A stretch of 7,991 bases of DNA. Origin: Lachnospiraceae bacterium UBA4292. GTDB taxonomy: Bacteria > Bacillota > Clostridia > Lachnospirales > Lachnospiraceae. The stretch spans positions 1 to 7,991 of the forward strand of contig DGVE01000186.1 of assembly GCA_002395865.1 (NCBI GenBank). The letters run 5' to 3'. The notes under the pieces are model-generated. The model was not told the origin of the DNA, ran no database searches, and worked only from the letters and a program-made list of their open reading frames with translations. The translations under genes and the position numbers were made by a program. Positions within the stretch are counted from its first letter, which is position 1. Each line of letters begins with the position of its first letter. Of this stretch, positions 1-5,488 are shown piece by piece.

Positions 1-235
1 GTAGGTTCAGCTGCACATTTGCAAGAGCAAGGGAATCTACTTCTTTTAGGAAAGGATAGTCCTTTTTGTACTGCGCCGGAGTGGGATGCAGGATAGTCTT
101 ATCGCGCTTGTAGGCATCTTCCTTATCGGCGAGCATAAGATTCCAGACCTTGCGGCAGCAGCCGAAAGACCTGACAAAAAATGTTTCCTGTTCGGTATTA
201 GGATAAGCGCGGTATTTTATGGCTGTCTGATACAT
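1..235 (-). CDS. tnpB: TnpB, RNA-guided endonuclease/accessory protein of an IS200/IS605-type element (5' partial)
   Basis: The 78 codons present read as the N-terminus of TnpB. They contain an AIKYRAYPN strand near residues 5-13, EQETFFVRSFGCCRKVWN at 15-32, where the family has its conserved 'G..R..WN' helix, and EVDSLALANVQLNL at 65-78, matching the family's typical 'D..AL..A...L' motif. TnpB proteins cut DNA guided by an RNA made from the element's 3' end; the RuvC-like catalytic residues would lie outside the window. An upstream in-frame ATG at 241 sits only 3 nt from a GGAG, whereas the ATG at 235 has a 9-nt spacing, so I chose 235. A 5-bp-stem hairpin (GCGTT/AACGC, 253-268) lies just upstream of the RBS. 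Whether the gene is complete beyond the edge cannot be seen. Confidence 0.9.
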   Translation of the reverse strand, partial: MYQTAIKYRAYPNTEQETFFVRSFGCCRKVWNLMLADKEDAYKRDKTILHPTPAQYKKDYPFLKEVDSLALANVQLNL

Positions 236-269
236 AGTCATGAACTCCGTTGGCGTTCAATATAACGCA

Positions 270-314
270 GCTTAGGTTGTAGACACAGGTGCGTCCATGA
301 GTATAGTTGTTCAT
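270..314 (-). pseudogene. tnpA: Remnant of tnpA (Y1 HuH transposase) N-terminus in the tnpB leader
   Basis: An ATG at 314 opens a minus-strand frame reading MNNYTHGRTCVYNLS, which resembles the very start of IS200/IS605 Y1 transposases (consensus from memory: 'HGR.CVYNL.YH.V...KYR'). The similarity stops after about 15 residues. The frame then runs on through unrelated sequence, overlapping the tnpB start, and ends at 198, giving 38 codons in all. The HuH and catalytic Tyr regions are missing, so no transposase could be made. The simplest reading is an internal deletion joining the tnpA start to the tnpB leader. The short match makes the call moderate. Confidence 0.6.
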
Positions 315-320
315 GAATAT

Positions 321-349
321 ATTATATCAAACAAATGTTCGCAGGTCAA
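321..349 (-). promoter_or_regulatory. Consensus sigma-A-type promoter for tnpB
   Basis: On the minus strand, TTGACC (344-349) and TATAAT (321-326) are separated by exactly 17 nt. The -10 box is perfect and the -35 box matches 5 of 6. The predicted start of transcription falls at about 314, on top of the remnant tnpA start codon, leaving a leader of about 80 nt before tnpB. Confidence 0.8.
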
Positions 350-378
350 TGAAATGTTGTGAAAATATATAGGCTGAG

Positions 379-420
379 GGTGCTTTCATCTCCCCCATGA
401 ATGAGGGAGATGAAAGCACC
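379..420 (-). terminator. Perfect 16-bp-stem hairpin; probable transcription end of the lipase/membrane-protein operon
   Basis: The arms GGTGCTTTCATCTCCC (379-394) and GGGAGATGAAAGCACC (405-420) are perfectly complementary around a 10-nt loop. The hairpin begins 2 nt after the stop codon of the 117-aa membrane protein and lies between it and the tnpB promoter, which suits a terminator or mRNA 3' end. The minus-strand sequence after the stem is CTCAGCCTATATATTTT, so the usual immediate run of U is absent. It could instead be an element-end hairpin or an RNA-stabilising structure. The stem itself is certain; its role is inferred. Confidence 0.55.
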
Positions 421-421
421 A

Positions 422-775
422 TTACTTAAAAGCCAGTATTCCCGCCAGCTCATTGATCCGGTCGTACTGCTCATACATGTACTGGACGCTGTTTTCCAGC
501 AGATAGTAGTGCATGACATAGGGCACGAGAAGGACCATGATCAGCAGGAAGAGCACGAGGACCCCTATAGAAAAATTGCTGATAATGATGGTGAGTACGG
601 AGATCTCCATAAGCGCGAAGAGCACGGTCACGATGAGGTGGATAAGCCTCTCGTGCATGAAGAAATCGAGCTGTCTCAGGTGCTCCGTTCTCACCATCTC
701 CCAGTCGGTGGAGGGTGAGTGCTCCTTTAGGAGCGTGTCGATATAGGCCTTGTAGTTGTTGATTCGTTCTTTCAT
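422..775 (-). CDS. Small two-helix membrane protein of unknown function (117 aa)
   Basis: I do not recognise the family. The protein has a charged, probably cytoplasmic N-terminal part (residues 1-42, rich in E, K, R and H). Two hydrophobic segments follow, near 45-67 and 70-88, joined by a very short turn, so both ends should face the same side. A polar C-terminal helix (about 92-117, YMYEQYDRINELAG) completes it. It begins 20 nt after the lipase-like gene. Its AAGGAGGT ribosome-binding site directly follows the upstream TAA, which suggests translation coupled to the lipase gene. Being second in an operon with a secreted surface hydrolase hints at an envelope role, but no function can be assigned. 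The long hairpin immediately after its stop marks the end of the unit. Confidence 0.82.
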   Translation of the reverse strand: MKERINNYKAYIDTLLKEHSPSTDWEMVRTEHLRQLDFFMHERLIHLIVTVLFALMEISVLTIIISNFSIGVLVLFLLIMVLLVPYVMHYYLLENSVQYMYEQYDRINELAGILAFK

Positions 776-795
776 ACTTTAAAACTTACCTCCTT

Positions 796-2544
796 TTATT
801 TTTTCTTCTTTATAACCTTCCCGGCCACGACCATGCCCGCGACTGCTGTAATCAGCGCGAGCGAGGCGATGGCCATACCCAGCCTTCCGCTGCCGGTGTC
901 CTCACCATCAGGCGGGAGGCTTTCTTCGTCATCCGCTGCAGGAAGAGTCTCCTCAGCTGCCTCATGTGAGGACGCTTTAGTCTCTTCCTCCGTCTCCGGC
1001 GCCTGCGTGGTCACATCCTCTGTCACCTGCTCTGCGGTGGTCTCTTCCTCAGTCACCGCCTCCGTGGTCGTCTCCTCGGGGGAGGTCTCTTCCTGTGAGG
1101 GTCCTTTGTGAGTATCGTAGAAGCTGTCCAGAGCTTTTATCCTCTCGAAATTATCCTGCGCATAGTGGTTCTTTACCATATCACCGAAGTTCATCGCGAA
1201 GGTCGCGAGATAGTAGAGCATCAGCCGCTGACCCTTGTCCTCCGGGTCCGAAGAATCGCTGTATACCGTGTAATGCGCGTCCCTGTTTACGAGCGGCCCC
1301 AGAACGGATATCAGTGGCCCGATACAGTCCTTCGCGGTGGCGATCTCCACCGAGAGCATCGGGGCGATCTGTGCAGTCAGCTCATCCACCAGCTGTTCAC
1401 TCTCCGTCACGAGCCGCATGTAGAGCTCCTTCATGGGCCTCGGGGAGGTGAGCAGAAGAATGATATCCTTTATGAGTGCTCCCGAGGTCTGCGAATCCAT
1501 CACGCGTGACAGTGTATCGCCTGCTGTGAGACTTTCGAGAAGCCGCCTTTTTTCGGAGGACATATTCATAAACATATCGATGAATGAACTTACCGGATTG
1601 TCCAGCTTTTCGGAGTAGCTTTCCCTGGAAATATCCTGTGAGATATAATCGAAAAACTCCTGCAGAAACTGCGCCGCATCCACATCCCCGACGTCCACCG
1701 ACTTCCGGGAGATGATATTTACCCTTTTCGCGTCTATCGTCTGGTCCTCGCCGATGGCTATCTCGCGTCCGTTTCTATAAATGCCCCAGGCACTGGGGTA
1801 GGCGTAGACTATGGGGTCGTTTTTATTGACTACGCAGTAAATGTTGTTGTAGACCTTATCGCTGTTCGAGCAACGGGGAGCCTCGATGCAGAATACATAC
1901 AGGTCCTCCGGTGAGGTATGAAACTCCTCCGGGTGCTCATTGATATATACACCGGTCAGATCGGCTACGGCACCCGCGCGGGAGTAACCGGTGACCCAGA
2001 TGCTGCACTCGCTTATGTGATACCTGTCCAGATAATCACCGAGACGCGCTAATACCAGCTCCTTCGGCTCGTCAAAGCCGCGGATATTGCCGTCGGCACC
2101 CGCGCGTACATTGCCTGCCCACTCATTTGAGTAGGCGCCGCCGCGAAGAGCCACGGCCACTATATCGCCGTCCTTAGTCTGTTTTCTGGCGATCACCGTG
2201 CCTATAGTGTCCGGTGTTGCGGGCTCTGTCATGTCGAAGGCTTCTATATCGCCGAAGCCTATCTGAGTCAGCAGGTCGGTGACATGATCGTAGACACCGC
2301 TCTGGAACATGGTGCAGGCCAGAGCCGTGGACATGGTCAGAAGGTGCGGGTCGAACTCGCGCGAGTCGCCTGCAAAATAGTTGTCACTGTAGTAGAACGT
2401 ATCCTGATACGGCCCCGGCGCGTAGGAGGGGTTGTAGGTAAATGTTCCGGTGATGTAGTCATCTGCTCTTACCGCGACGGCGCCTGACAGCAGTAAGGCG
2501 ACGGCCAGGATAAGGCATACGATGCTGCGTGAGAAGGTTCTCAT
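796..2544 (-). CDS. Secreted, cell-surface lipase-like (class 3) alpha/beta hydrolase with Thr/Glu-rich stalk
   Basis: Residues 1-28 form a signal peptide (RTFSRS, a hydrophobic core, then AVRADD). The hydrolase domain covers about 55-300. It has the class-3-lipase pattern ALRGG...NEWAGN (132-145), comparable to the family's 'FRGT...W..N'. It also has a nucleophile elbow GYSRAG with Ser188, and VNKNDPIVYAYP (239-250), where Asp243 is the likely acid. The His usually found after the 'GYR' segment is absent (WGIYRNGREI, 253-262); His424 or His460 (NHY) are candidates. Residues about 482-545 are a low-complexity E/T stalk. The protein ends in a helix (about 556-576) and a KKKK tail, with LPPDGEDTG just before it, which is not a strict LPXTG. 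It is thus probably membrane- or wall-attached. An ester or lipid substrate is inferred. The ATG has an AGGAGGTG site at 2548-2555. Confidence 0.85.
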   Translation of the reverse strand: MRTFSRSIVCLILAVALLLSGAVAVRADDYITGTFTYNPSYAPGPYQDTFYYSDNYFAGDSREFDPHLLTMSTALACTMFQSGVYDHVTDLLTQIGFGDIEAFDMTEPATPDTIGTVIARKQTKDGDIVAVALRGGAYSNEWAGNVRAGADGNIRGFDEPKELVLARLGDYLDRYHISECSIWVTGYSRAGAVADLTGVYINEHPEEFHTSPEDLYVFCIEAPRCSNSDKVYNNIYCVVNKNDPIVYAYPSAWGIYRNGREIAIGEDQTIDAKRVNIISRKSVDVGDVDAAQFLQEFFDYISQDISRESYSEKLDNPVSSFIDMFMNMSSEKRRLLESLTAGDTLSRVMDSQTSGALIKDIILLLTSPRPMKELYMRLVTESEQLVDELTAQIAPMLSVEIATAKDCIGPLISVLGPLVNRDAHYTVYSDSSDPEDKGQRLMLYYLATFAMNFGDMVKNHYAQDNFERIKALDSFYDTHKGPSQEETSPEETTTEAVTEEETTAEQVTEDVTTQAPETEEETKASSHEAAEETLPAADDEESLPPDGEDTGSGRLGMAIASLALITAVAGMVVAGKVIKKKK

Positions 2545-2581
2545 AGCACCTCCTATAGGGTGGCGGGGTCAAAATGTTATG

Positions 2582-2610
2582 TTTACTATAGCACGGTTTT
2601 TTTATATAAT
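2582..2610 (+). promoter_or_regulatory. Promoter of the sigma factor operon
   Basis: On the plus strand, TTTACT (2582-2587) and a perfect TATAAT (2605-2610) are 17 nt apart. Transcription would start near 2617, about 73 nt before the TTG start codon. The -35 is only a 4 of 6 match. The site fits the housekeeping sigma factor, so basal expression of the ECF sigma gene need not depend on itself. Confidence 0.6.
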
Positions 2611-2613
2611 CAA
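2585..2613 (-). promoter_or_regulatory. Promoter of the lipase/membrane-protein operon
   Basis: On the minus strand, TTGATT (2608-2613) and TATAGT (2585-2590) are 17 nt apart, a good sigma-A-type promoter. The start would fall near 2578, giving a leader of about 34 nt before the ATG at 2544. Its -10 box overlaps the -35 box of the opposing promoter and vice versa. Confidence 0.65.
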
Positions 2614-2676
2614 TGACAGGGGTGAGTAGTTTTCGAATTTTTTGCGTCTATGTAGTCGAAAGATCAATACGAAGGT

Positions 2677-2684
2677 AAAGGAGG
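2677..2684 (+). promoter_or_regulatory. Ribosome-binding site that fixes a TTG start for the sigma factor
   Basis: AAAGGAGG lies 5 nt before TTG at 2690. The next in-frame ATG (2699) would be 14 nt from it and the upstream TTG at 2642 has no such site, so the TTG at 2690 is the best start. Confidence 0.75.
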
Positions 2685-2689
2685 CAGCT

Positions 2690-3238
2690 TTGGACAGGAT
2701 GGCAGATCTTTACGGCAGGTTCGTCGGTGGTGACAGAGCCTGCTTCGAGGAGATCGTGGCCGGATATTACGACGGGCTCGTGTTATATATCTACGGGTAT
2801 CTTGGCAACTACCATGACGCGGAGGATATAGTTCAGGAGACATTTTCATATCTGGCTATCAAAAAACCACATTTCAGAGGAGAGTCAAGCTTCAAGACAT
2901 GGCTTTACAGAATGGCTGTAAATCGTTCGACGAGTCATATGAGATCGGAGGGAAGGGCCGCCTTCACCGAGCTTACAGATTCTGTCGCTGCTTCAGGGGA
3001 ATGCGATCCGGAGGCACTTCTCATAAGGGAGCAGAGAAACGCGAAGCTGTACGAAGCCATGAGGGCACTCAAAAAGGAATATTATCTCGCGATATATCTT
3101 CGCTATTTCGAAGATCTGAGTACGCGCGAGATAGCACGGGTAATGAAGAAAACGGAGAAACAGGTGTCCAACTGCCTGAGCAGGGGACGCGAGGCACTTA
3201 GAAAAAAACTGGGAGAGGATGAATATGAAAACGTATAA
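2690..3238 (+). CDS. ECF-type RNA polymerase sigma factor (sigma-70 family)
   Basis: The 182-aa product directs RNA polymerase to a specific promoter set. Region 2 spans about residues 18-88. It includes YHDAEDIVQETF (41-52), the standard ECF 'D.EDL.Q..F' core that binds RNA polymerase and the -10 element, followed by FKTWLYRMAVNRS (68-80), matching 'F..WL..IA.N'. Region 4 spans about 123-174. It contains LAIYLRYFEDLSTREIARVM, with the helix-turn-helix continuing through KKTEKQVSNCLSRGREALRKKL, which contacts the -35. Region 3 is absent and the length is typical of the family. The TTG start may lower expression. The next gene overlaps its end by 14 nt, so the two are translationally coupled, the usual arrangement for a sigma factor and its membrane regulator. 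Its target promoters are not known. Confidence 0.93.
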   Translation: MDRMADLYGRFVGGDRACFEEIVAGYYDGLVLYIYGYLGNYHDAEDIVQETFSYLAIKKPHFRGESSFKTWLYRMAVNRSTSHMRSEGRAAFTELTDSVAASGECDPEALLIREQRNAKLYEAMRALKKEYYLAIYLRYFEDLSTREIARVMKKTEKQVSNCLSRGREALRKKLGEDEYENV

Positions 3239-4115
3239 GGAAGTGGCGGAAAATGCACTCAGGGCTATGGATGAGTATAATGCAAGAAAGAAAAGGAGGA
3301 ACGATATGTTAAAGAAGGTAGGAGCGGTAGTTCTGGCGGTGGCTCTTGCGATAGGAGCAGGCTTTATGATCAAAAATATGCTCGATGCGGGGAGGGATGT
3401 ATCCGTCGCCGCCGAGCCCGGAAGCAATAAGGACGGTAAAGCGATCTATGAAATAAACGGTATCACGCTTGCGGCCGTTGACAGGGATACGGATGAGTAT
3501 AAGAGGCTCGACCCGGAGGGCAAATTCTGGGTATTCAAGGATTCGAACGGACTGGTATTCTACACGAATGCAGATATACAATTCCGTATGATATCCAACA
3601 CCGATCCGCAGAACACGAAGATAAGCACCGACTCGGAGCAGATGGTGGACTACCTGCTGAATATCACCGGTCAGAAGTACGGCAGGGATGATGTGAGCGG
3701 TGTGTGGTCTGAGGATAATTATAATAAGGAGTATAAGCTCATCCAGAATACAGAGTTTGGCGAGCTGATACTGGCAGACATGTATTTCGACAAGAGCGGA
3801 ATGTTTATATCCGGCAGCTTCAACCCCGACGGCTTATATGACGGAAAGGACAGCATACTTACGGATGAGGAGTTCATAGCGAAGGCGCTGGAGTATATAA
3901 AGACCGATCTGGACGAAGAGCACTATCAGCAGTTTGTATCCAATTACCGTGTGGAGTTCATGCCTGTCGGGCTTATCAGAGGAAGACTTTATCGTGAGGT
4001 GGTGCTTCCTTACGGCGATGATTGCATGATGGTCGGTGAAAGATATCTGTTTGGCTATAGCGTAAGTATTGACGCAAAAACAGGAGAACTAATATTCCTT
4101 GGTTATTTGAAATAG
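3225..4115 (+). CDS. Single-pass membrane protein in the anti-sigma factor position
   Basis: The 296-aa product has a short, charged N-terminal tail (1-30, rich in K, R, E and N), one membrane helix (about 31-49) and a long outer domain of about 245 residues. This layout and the overlap with the sigma gene suggest an anti-sigma factor or co-sensor that holds the sigma factor at the membrane. The cytoplasmic tail is unusually small and lacks the HXXXCXXC zinc motif of common anti-sigma domains. The outer domain has no family I recognise; its end (GYSVSIDAKTGELIFLGYLK) resembles a PepSY-like strand. The frame also has an ATG at 3219, but that is too close to GGAGAGG, so I prefer the ATG at 3225, about 9 nt from GGAG. 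The sigma-binding role is inferred from position only. Confidence 0.75.
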   Translation: MKTYKEVAENALRAMDEYNARKKRRNDMLKKVGAVVLAVALAIGAGFMIKNMLDAGRDVSVAAEPGSNKDGKAIYEINGITLAAVDRDTDEYKRLDPEGKFWVFKDSNGLVFYTNADIQFRMISNTDPQNTKISTDSEQMVDYLLNITGQKYGRDDVSGVWSEDNYNKEYKLIQNTEFGELILADMYFDKSGMFISGSFNPDGLYDGKDSILTDEEFIAKALEYIKTDLDEEHYQQFVSNYRVEFMPVGLIRGRLYREVVLPYGDDCMMVGERYLFGYSVSIDAKTGELIFLGYLK

Positions 4116-4131
4116 TGGAGGGTATAAGGCG

Positions 4132-4206
4132 ATGAATGACAACAAACTTAATAGAATAGATAAACACATAATAGATAACGGGGGGGTATATACAAATGAG
4201 TATTAA
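4132..4206 (+). CDS. Possible 24-codon leader ORF overlapping the secreted caspase-like gene
   Basis: An ATG at 4132, 10 nt after GGAGG, opens a 24-codon frame (MNDNKLNRIDK at the start, YTNEY at the end). It runs through a seven-G tract (4180-4186) and ends 11 nt into the next gene. It may couple translation of that gene, whose own RBS is only a G run. Loss of one G would place both frames in phase. The peptide is not recognised, and it could equally be non-coding spacer. Confidence 0.3.
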   Translation: MNDNKLNRIDKHIIDNGGVYTNEY

Positions 4207-4849
4207 ACGAATATCGATTTCTTTTGCGTTGTCAGTTATCCTTGCACTCTGGATTCCGTTGAAGTGCATGGCTACAGTATCGGATGCCGTGAATTACAGC
4301 AGTGATTTTTTCAACTCTGATTATGGGAGGGCGTTAGTCATACAGAATGCTTTGAACAACATGGGAAGAAGTGTTTCGATATCGTCCAGACCCACAGTTG
4401 CTTACGGCGTATCTTATCAGCTTTCAATATGTCCGTCATATTACATCAGTTCTCACGGACACTCCAACGGCTCACAAGTGACACTCGTTTCCGGGACGAC
4501 ATATTATACACCGGCTAATGTTCCGTCATCGGTGACAGCGGAATTCGTATATTATAGTGCATGTTACAGCTCCAAGACCAATACTGTGAGCAACTAGAAC
4601 CTCTGTACTACAACGGTAAGTAACGGAGCAACCTGTGTGGTGGGGTATAGCGGAGAAGTACATTACTATGCATCTGATTGCCTTGAGAGATCATTTTATG
4701 GATATTGTGTTTCGCCCAGCCCATCTGTGTACATCCCTGTTTCATGGGCTATGGCGCAGGCTAAGACCTATACGAATTCCGTATGTGGAGCCACGAATAC
4801 CGCGACGACTTATGTCCAGATGTACGGGAATGGTGGGTATCATTTTTGA
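4196..4849 (+). pseudogene. Secreted caspase-fold (clan CD/CHAT-like) cysteine peptidase homologue with one in-frame amber codon
   Basis: The frame spans 217 codons broken only by TAG at 4595-4597 (codon 134); both halves are in the same frame. Residues 1-26 are a signal peptide. YYISSHGHSNG (82-92) supplies a candidate catalytic His87 and FVYYSACYSS (117-126) a candidate Cys123. After the stop, NGATCVVGYSGEV (143-155) and RSFYGY...VSWAMAQAK (165-190) match the strand and helices that follow the Cys in CHAT and caspase-like folds ('GA..VVG...', 'F...FY', 'A...A'). The stop would remove that second half, probably leaving an unstable product. The 5' fragment (4196-4597, 133 aa) still has its signal peptide and both candidate residues. 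A G7 tract with weak Shine-Dalgarno character precedes it. Alternatives are amber readthrough or a sequencing error. The fold assignment rests on motifs alone. Confidence 0.65.
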
Positions 4850-4867
4850 TGCTTCGCGAAATGATAC
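4837..4867 (+). other. 9-bp inverted repeat at the end of the caspase-like gene
   Basis: GTATCATTT (4837-4845) and AAATGATAC (4859-4867) are perfectly complementary around 13 nt, and the stop codon of the gene falls within the hairpin. There is no T run afterwards, so it is at best a weak terminator or an mRNA 3'-end structure. Confidence 0.35.
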
Positions 4868-4893
4868 GGATGTTTTGCTGAAAATGTGATGTA

Positions 4894-4921
4894 AAAGGAG
4901 GGCAAACCAATGGGAATTTAA
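4894..4921 (+). other. Strong ribosome-binding site followed by a three-codon ORF (Met-Gly-Ile-stop)
   Basis: AAAGGAGGG (4894-4902) is 7 nt from ATG GGA ATT TAA (4910-4921). Spacing and strength are ideal, yet the frame stops at once; reading on, the next stop comes 12 codons later. It may be a relic of a lost gene start or a translated mini-leader ahead of the 149-aa gene. The 4850-4982 gap otherwise shows nothing clear. Confidence 0.4.
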
Positions 4922-4982
4922 GGCTTTTATTGGAGATCGTATACAAATCAAAAATAATTAGGATTAAAGGAGGCTTAGTATA

Positions 4983-5432
4983 ATGAAATCTAATATTTTT
5001 AAGTTTTTTATATCACTTGCACTTGTTGTCAACCTTCTCTGCATCCCGGTAAAAGCTGCCGATATGGCTGCTTGGAATGTTCACTATTATTCGGGTGCTC
5101 CGTCTCCGGTAAGTGAGCAGTCAGATTATTTGAGTGTGACATATTACGGAGCAGGTTTTGTAGCCAAGGCCACCTCGCTTTCGGGCTCATATAATAGGTA
5201 TATTGAGATTTATGGCAGAAACGGAACTACCCTTTCTCTGTCTACAAATGGTGCAAGTTATGTGAATATTACGCAAGTCAATATACTTACACCGTATTTT
5301 GAAACTAATTACATCCAGCCCACAGGTTCAAATCCCGCGATATCGGATTTTACAGCATTTGGTCATGGCCTGCAGTCATGTGTTTCTACCGGTTGGATCT
5401 ATATTAATTCACCATCAGTTTATAATTCTTGA
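4983..5432 (+). CDS. Small secreted protein of unknown family (149 aa)
   Basis: I do not recognise the family. Residues 1-25 are a signal peptide (KSNIFKFF, a hydrophobic core, then PVKAAD). The mature part of about 124 residues is rich in Ser, Tyr, Thr, Asn and Gly and poor in Lys. It has alternating patterns suggesting a beta-sheet domain, such as YLSVTYYGAGFVAKATSL at 49-66 and YIEIYGRNGTTLSLST at 73-88. There is one mature Cys (in LQSCVST) and no membrane anchor. The ATG follows AAAGGAGG with 9 nt spacing, so it should be well translated. It sits between the interrupted caspase-like gene and a lipoprotein/transporter set, so it could be a substrate, inhibitor or partner of the secreted protease, or an exported peptide-like effector. 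These roles are inference only. Confidence 0.8.
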   Translation: MKSNIFKFFISLALVVNLLCIPVKAADMAAWNVHYYSGAPSPVSEQSDYLSVTYYGAGFVAKATSLSGSYNRYIEIYGRNGTTLSLSTNGASYVNITQVNILTPYFETNYIQPTGSNPAISDFTAFGHGLQSCVSTGWIYINSPSVYNS

Positions 5433-5488
5433 TCGGTTCGGGCAGAGTTTTTGCTGAATGCCCTTAATTGGTAGGTAAGCGATGCAAT

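Larger units (their letters stand above)
1..349 (-). mobile_element. IS200/IS605-family element, 5' portion (runs off left edge)
   Basis: The stretch contains the start of a tnpB gene, a strong promoter, and a short remnant resembling the start of tnpA, in the order expected for an IS605-type element read leftward. Only the 5' part is in the window. The right end and the guide-RNA-encoding 3' region lie beyond position 1. The outer (left) end of the element cannot be placed exactly. I set it at the -35 box, but it could reach to about position 378, just before the long hairpin. These elements lack terminal inverted repeats and target duplications, so the edge is not visible by eye. Confidence 0.6.

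Noticed and set aside
543..553. LPXTG sortase signal near the C-terminus of the lipase-like protein (residue numbers)
   Set aside because: The residues are LPPDGEDTG, which do not fit LPXTG; kept only as a degenerate possibility in the gene entry.
401..1618. Several open frames on the plus strand opposite the membrane protein and lipase genes
   Set aside because: They lie antisense to well-supported genes, have no ribosome-binding sites, and their low-complexity Ser/Val or Arg/Pro/Ser content is the mirror of the Thr/Glu stalk and coding sequence on the other strand.
2642..2689. Longer sigma factor starting at an upstream TTG (2642)
   Set aside because: It has no ribosome-binding site and would place the AAAGGAGG inside the coding region; the extra residues do not match the start of sigma region 2.
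2617..2689. ECF-type autoregulatory promoter (AAC ... CGTC) before the sigma gene
   Set aside because: A CGTC-like sequence occurs at 2645-2648 but there is no AAC motif at the right distance upstream.
4635..4889. An alternative frame of 84 codons over the second half of the caspase-like gene
   Set aside because: It is out of frame with the motif-bearing frame, has no signal or family resemblance, and its start has no good RBS.
4930..4960. Possible promoter (TTGGAG-19-TAATTA) before the 149-aa gene
   Set aside because: Spacing is too long and the -10 match is poor; not enough to call.
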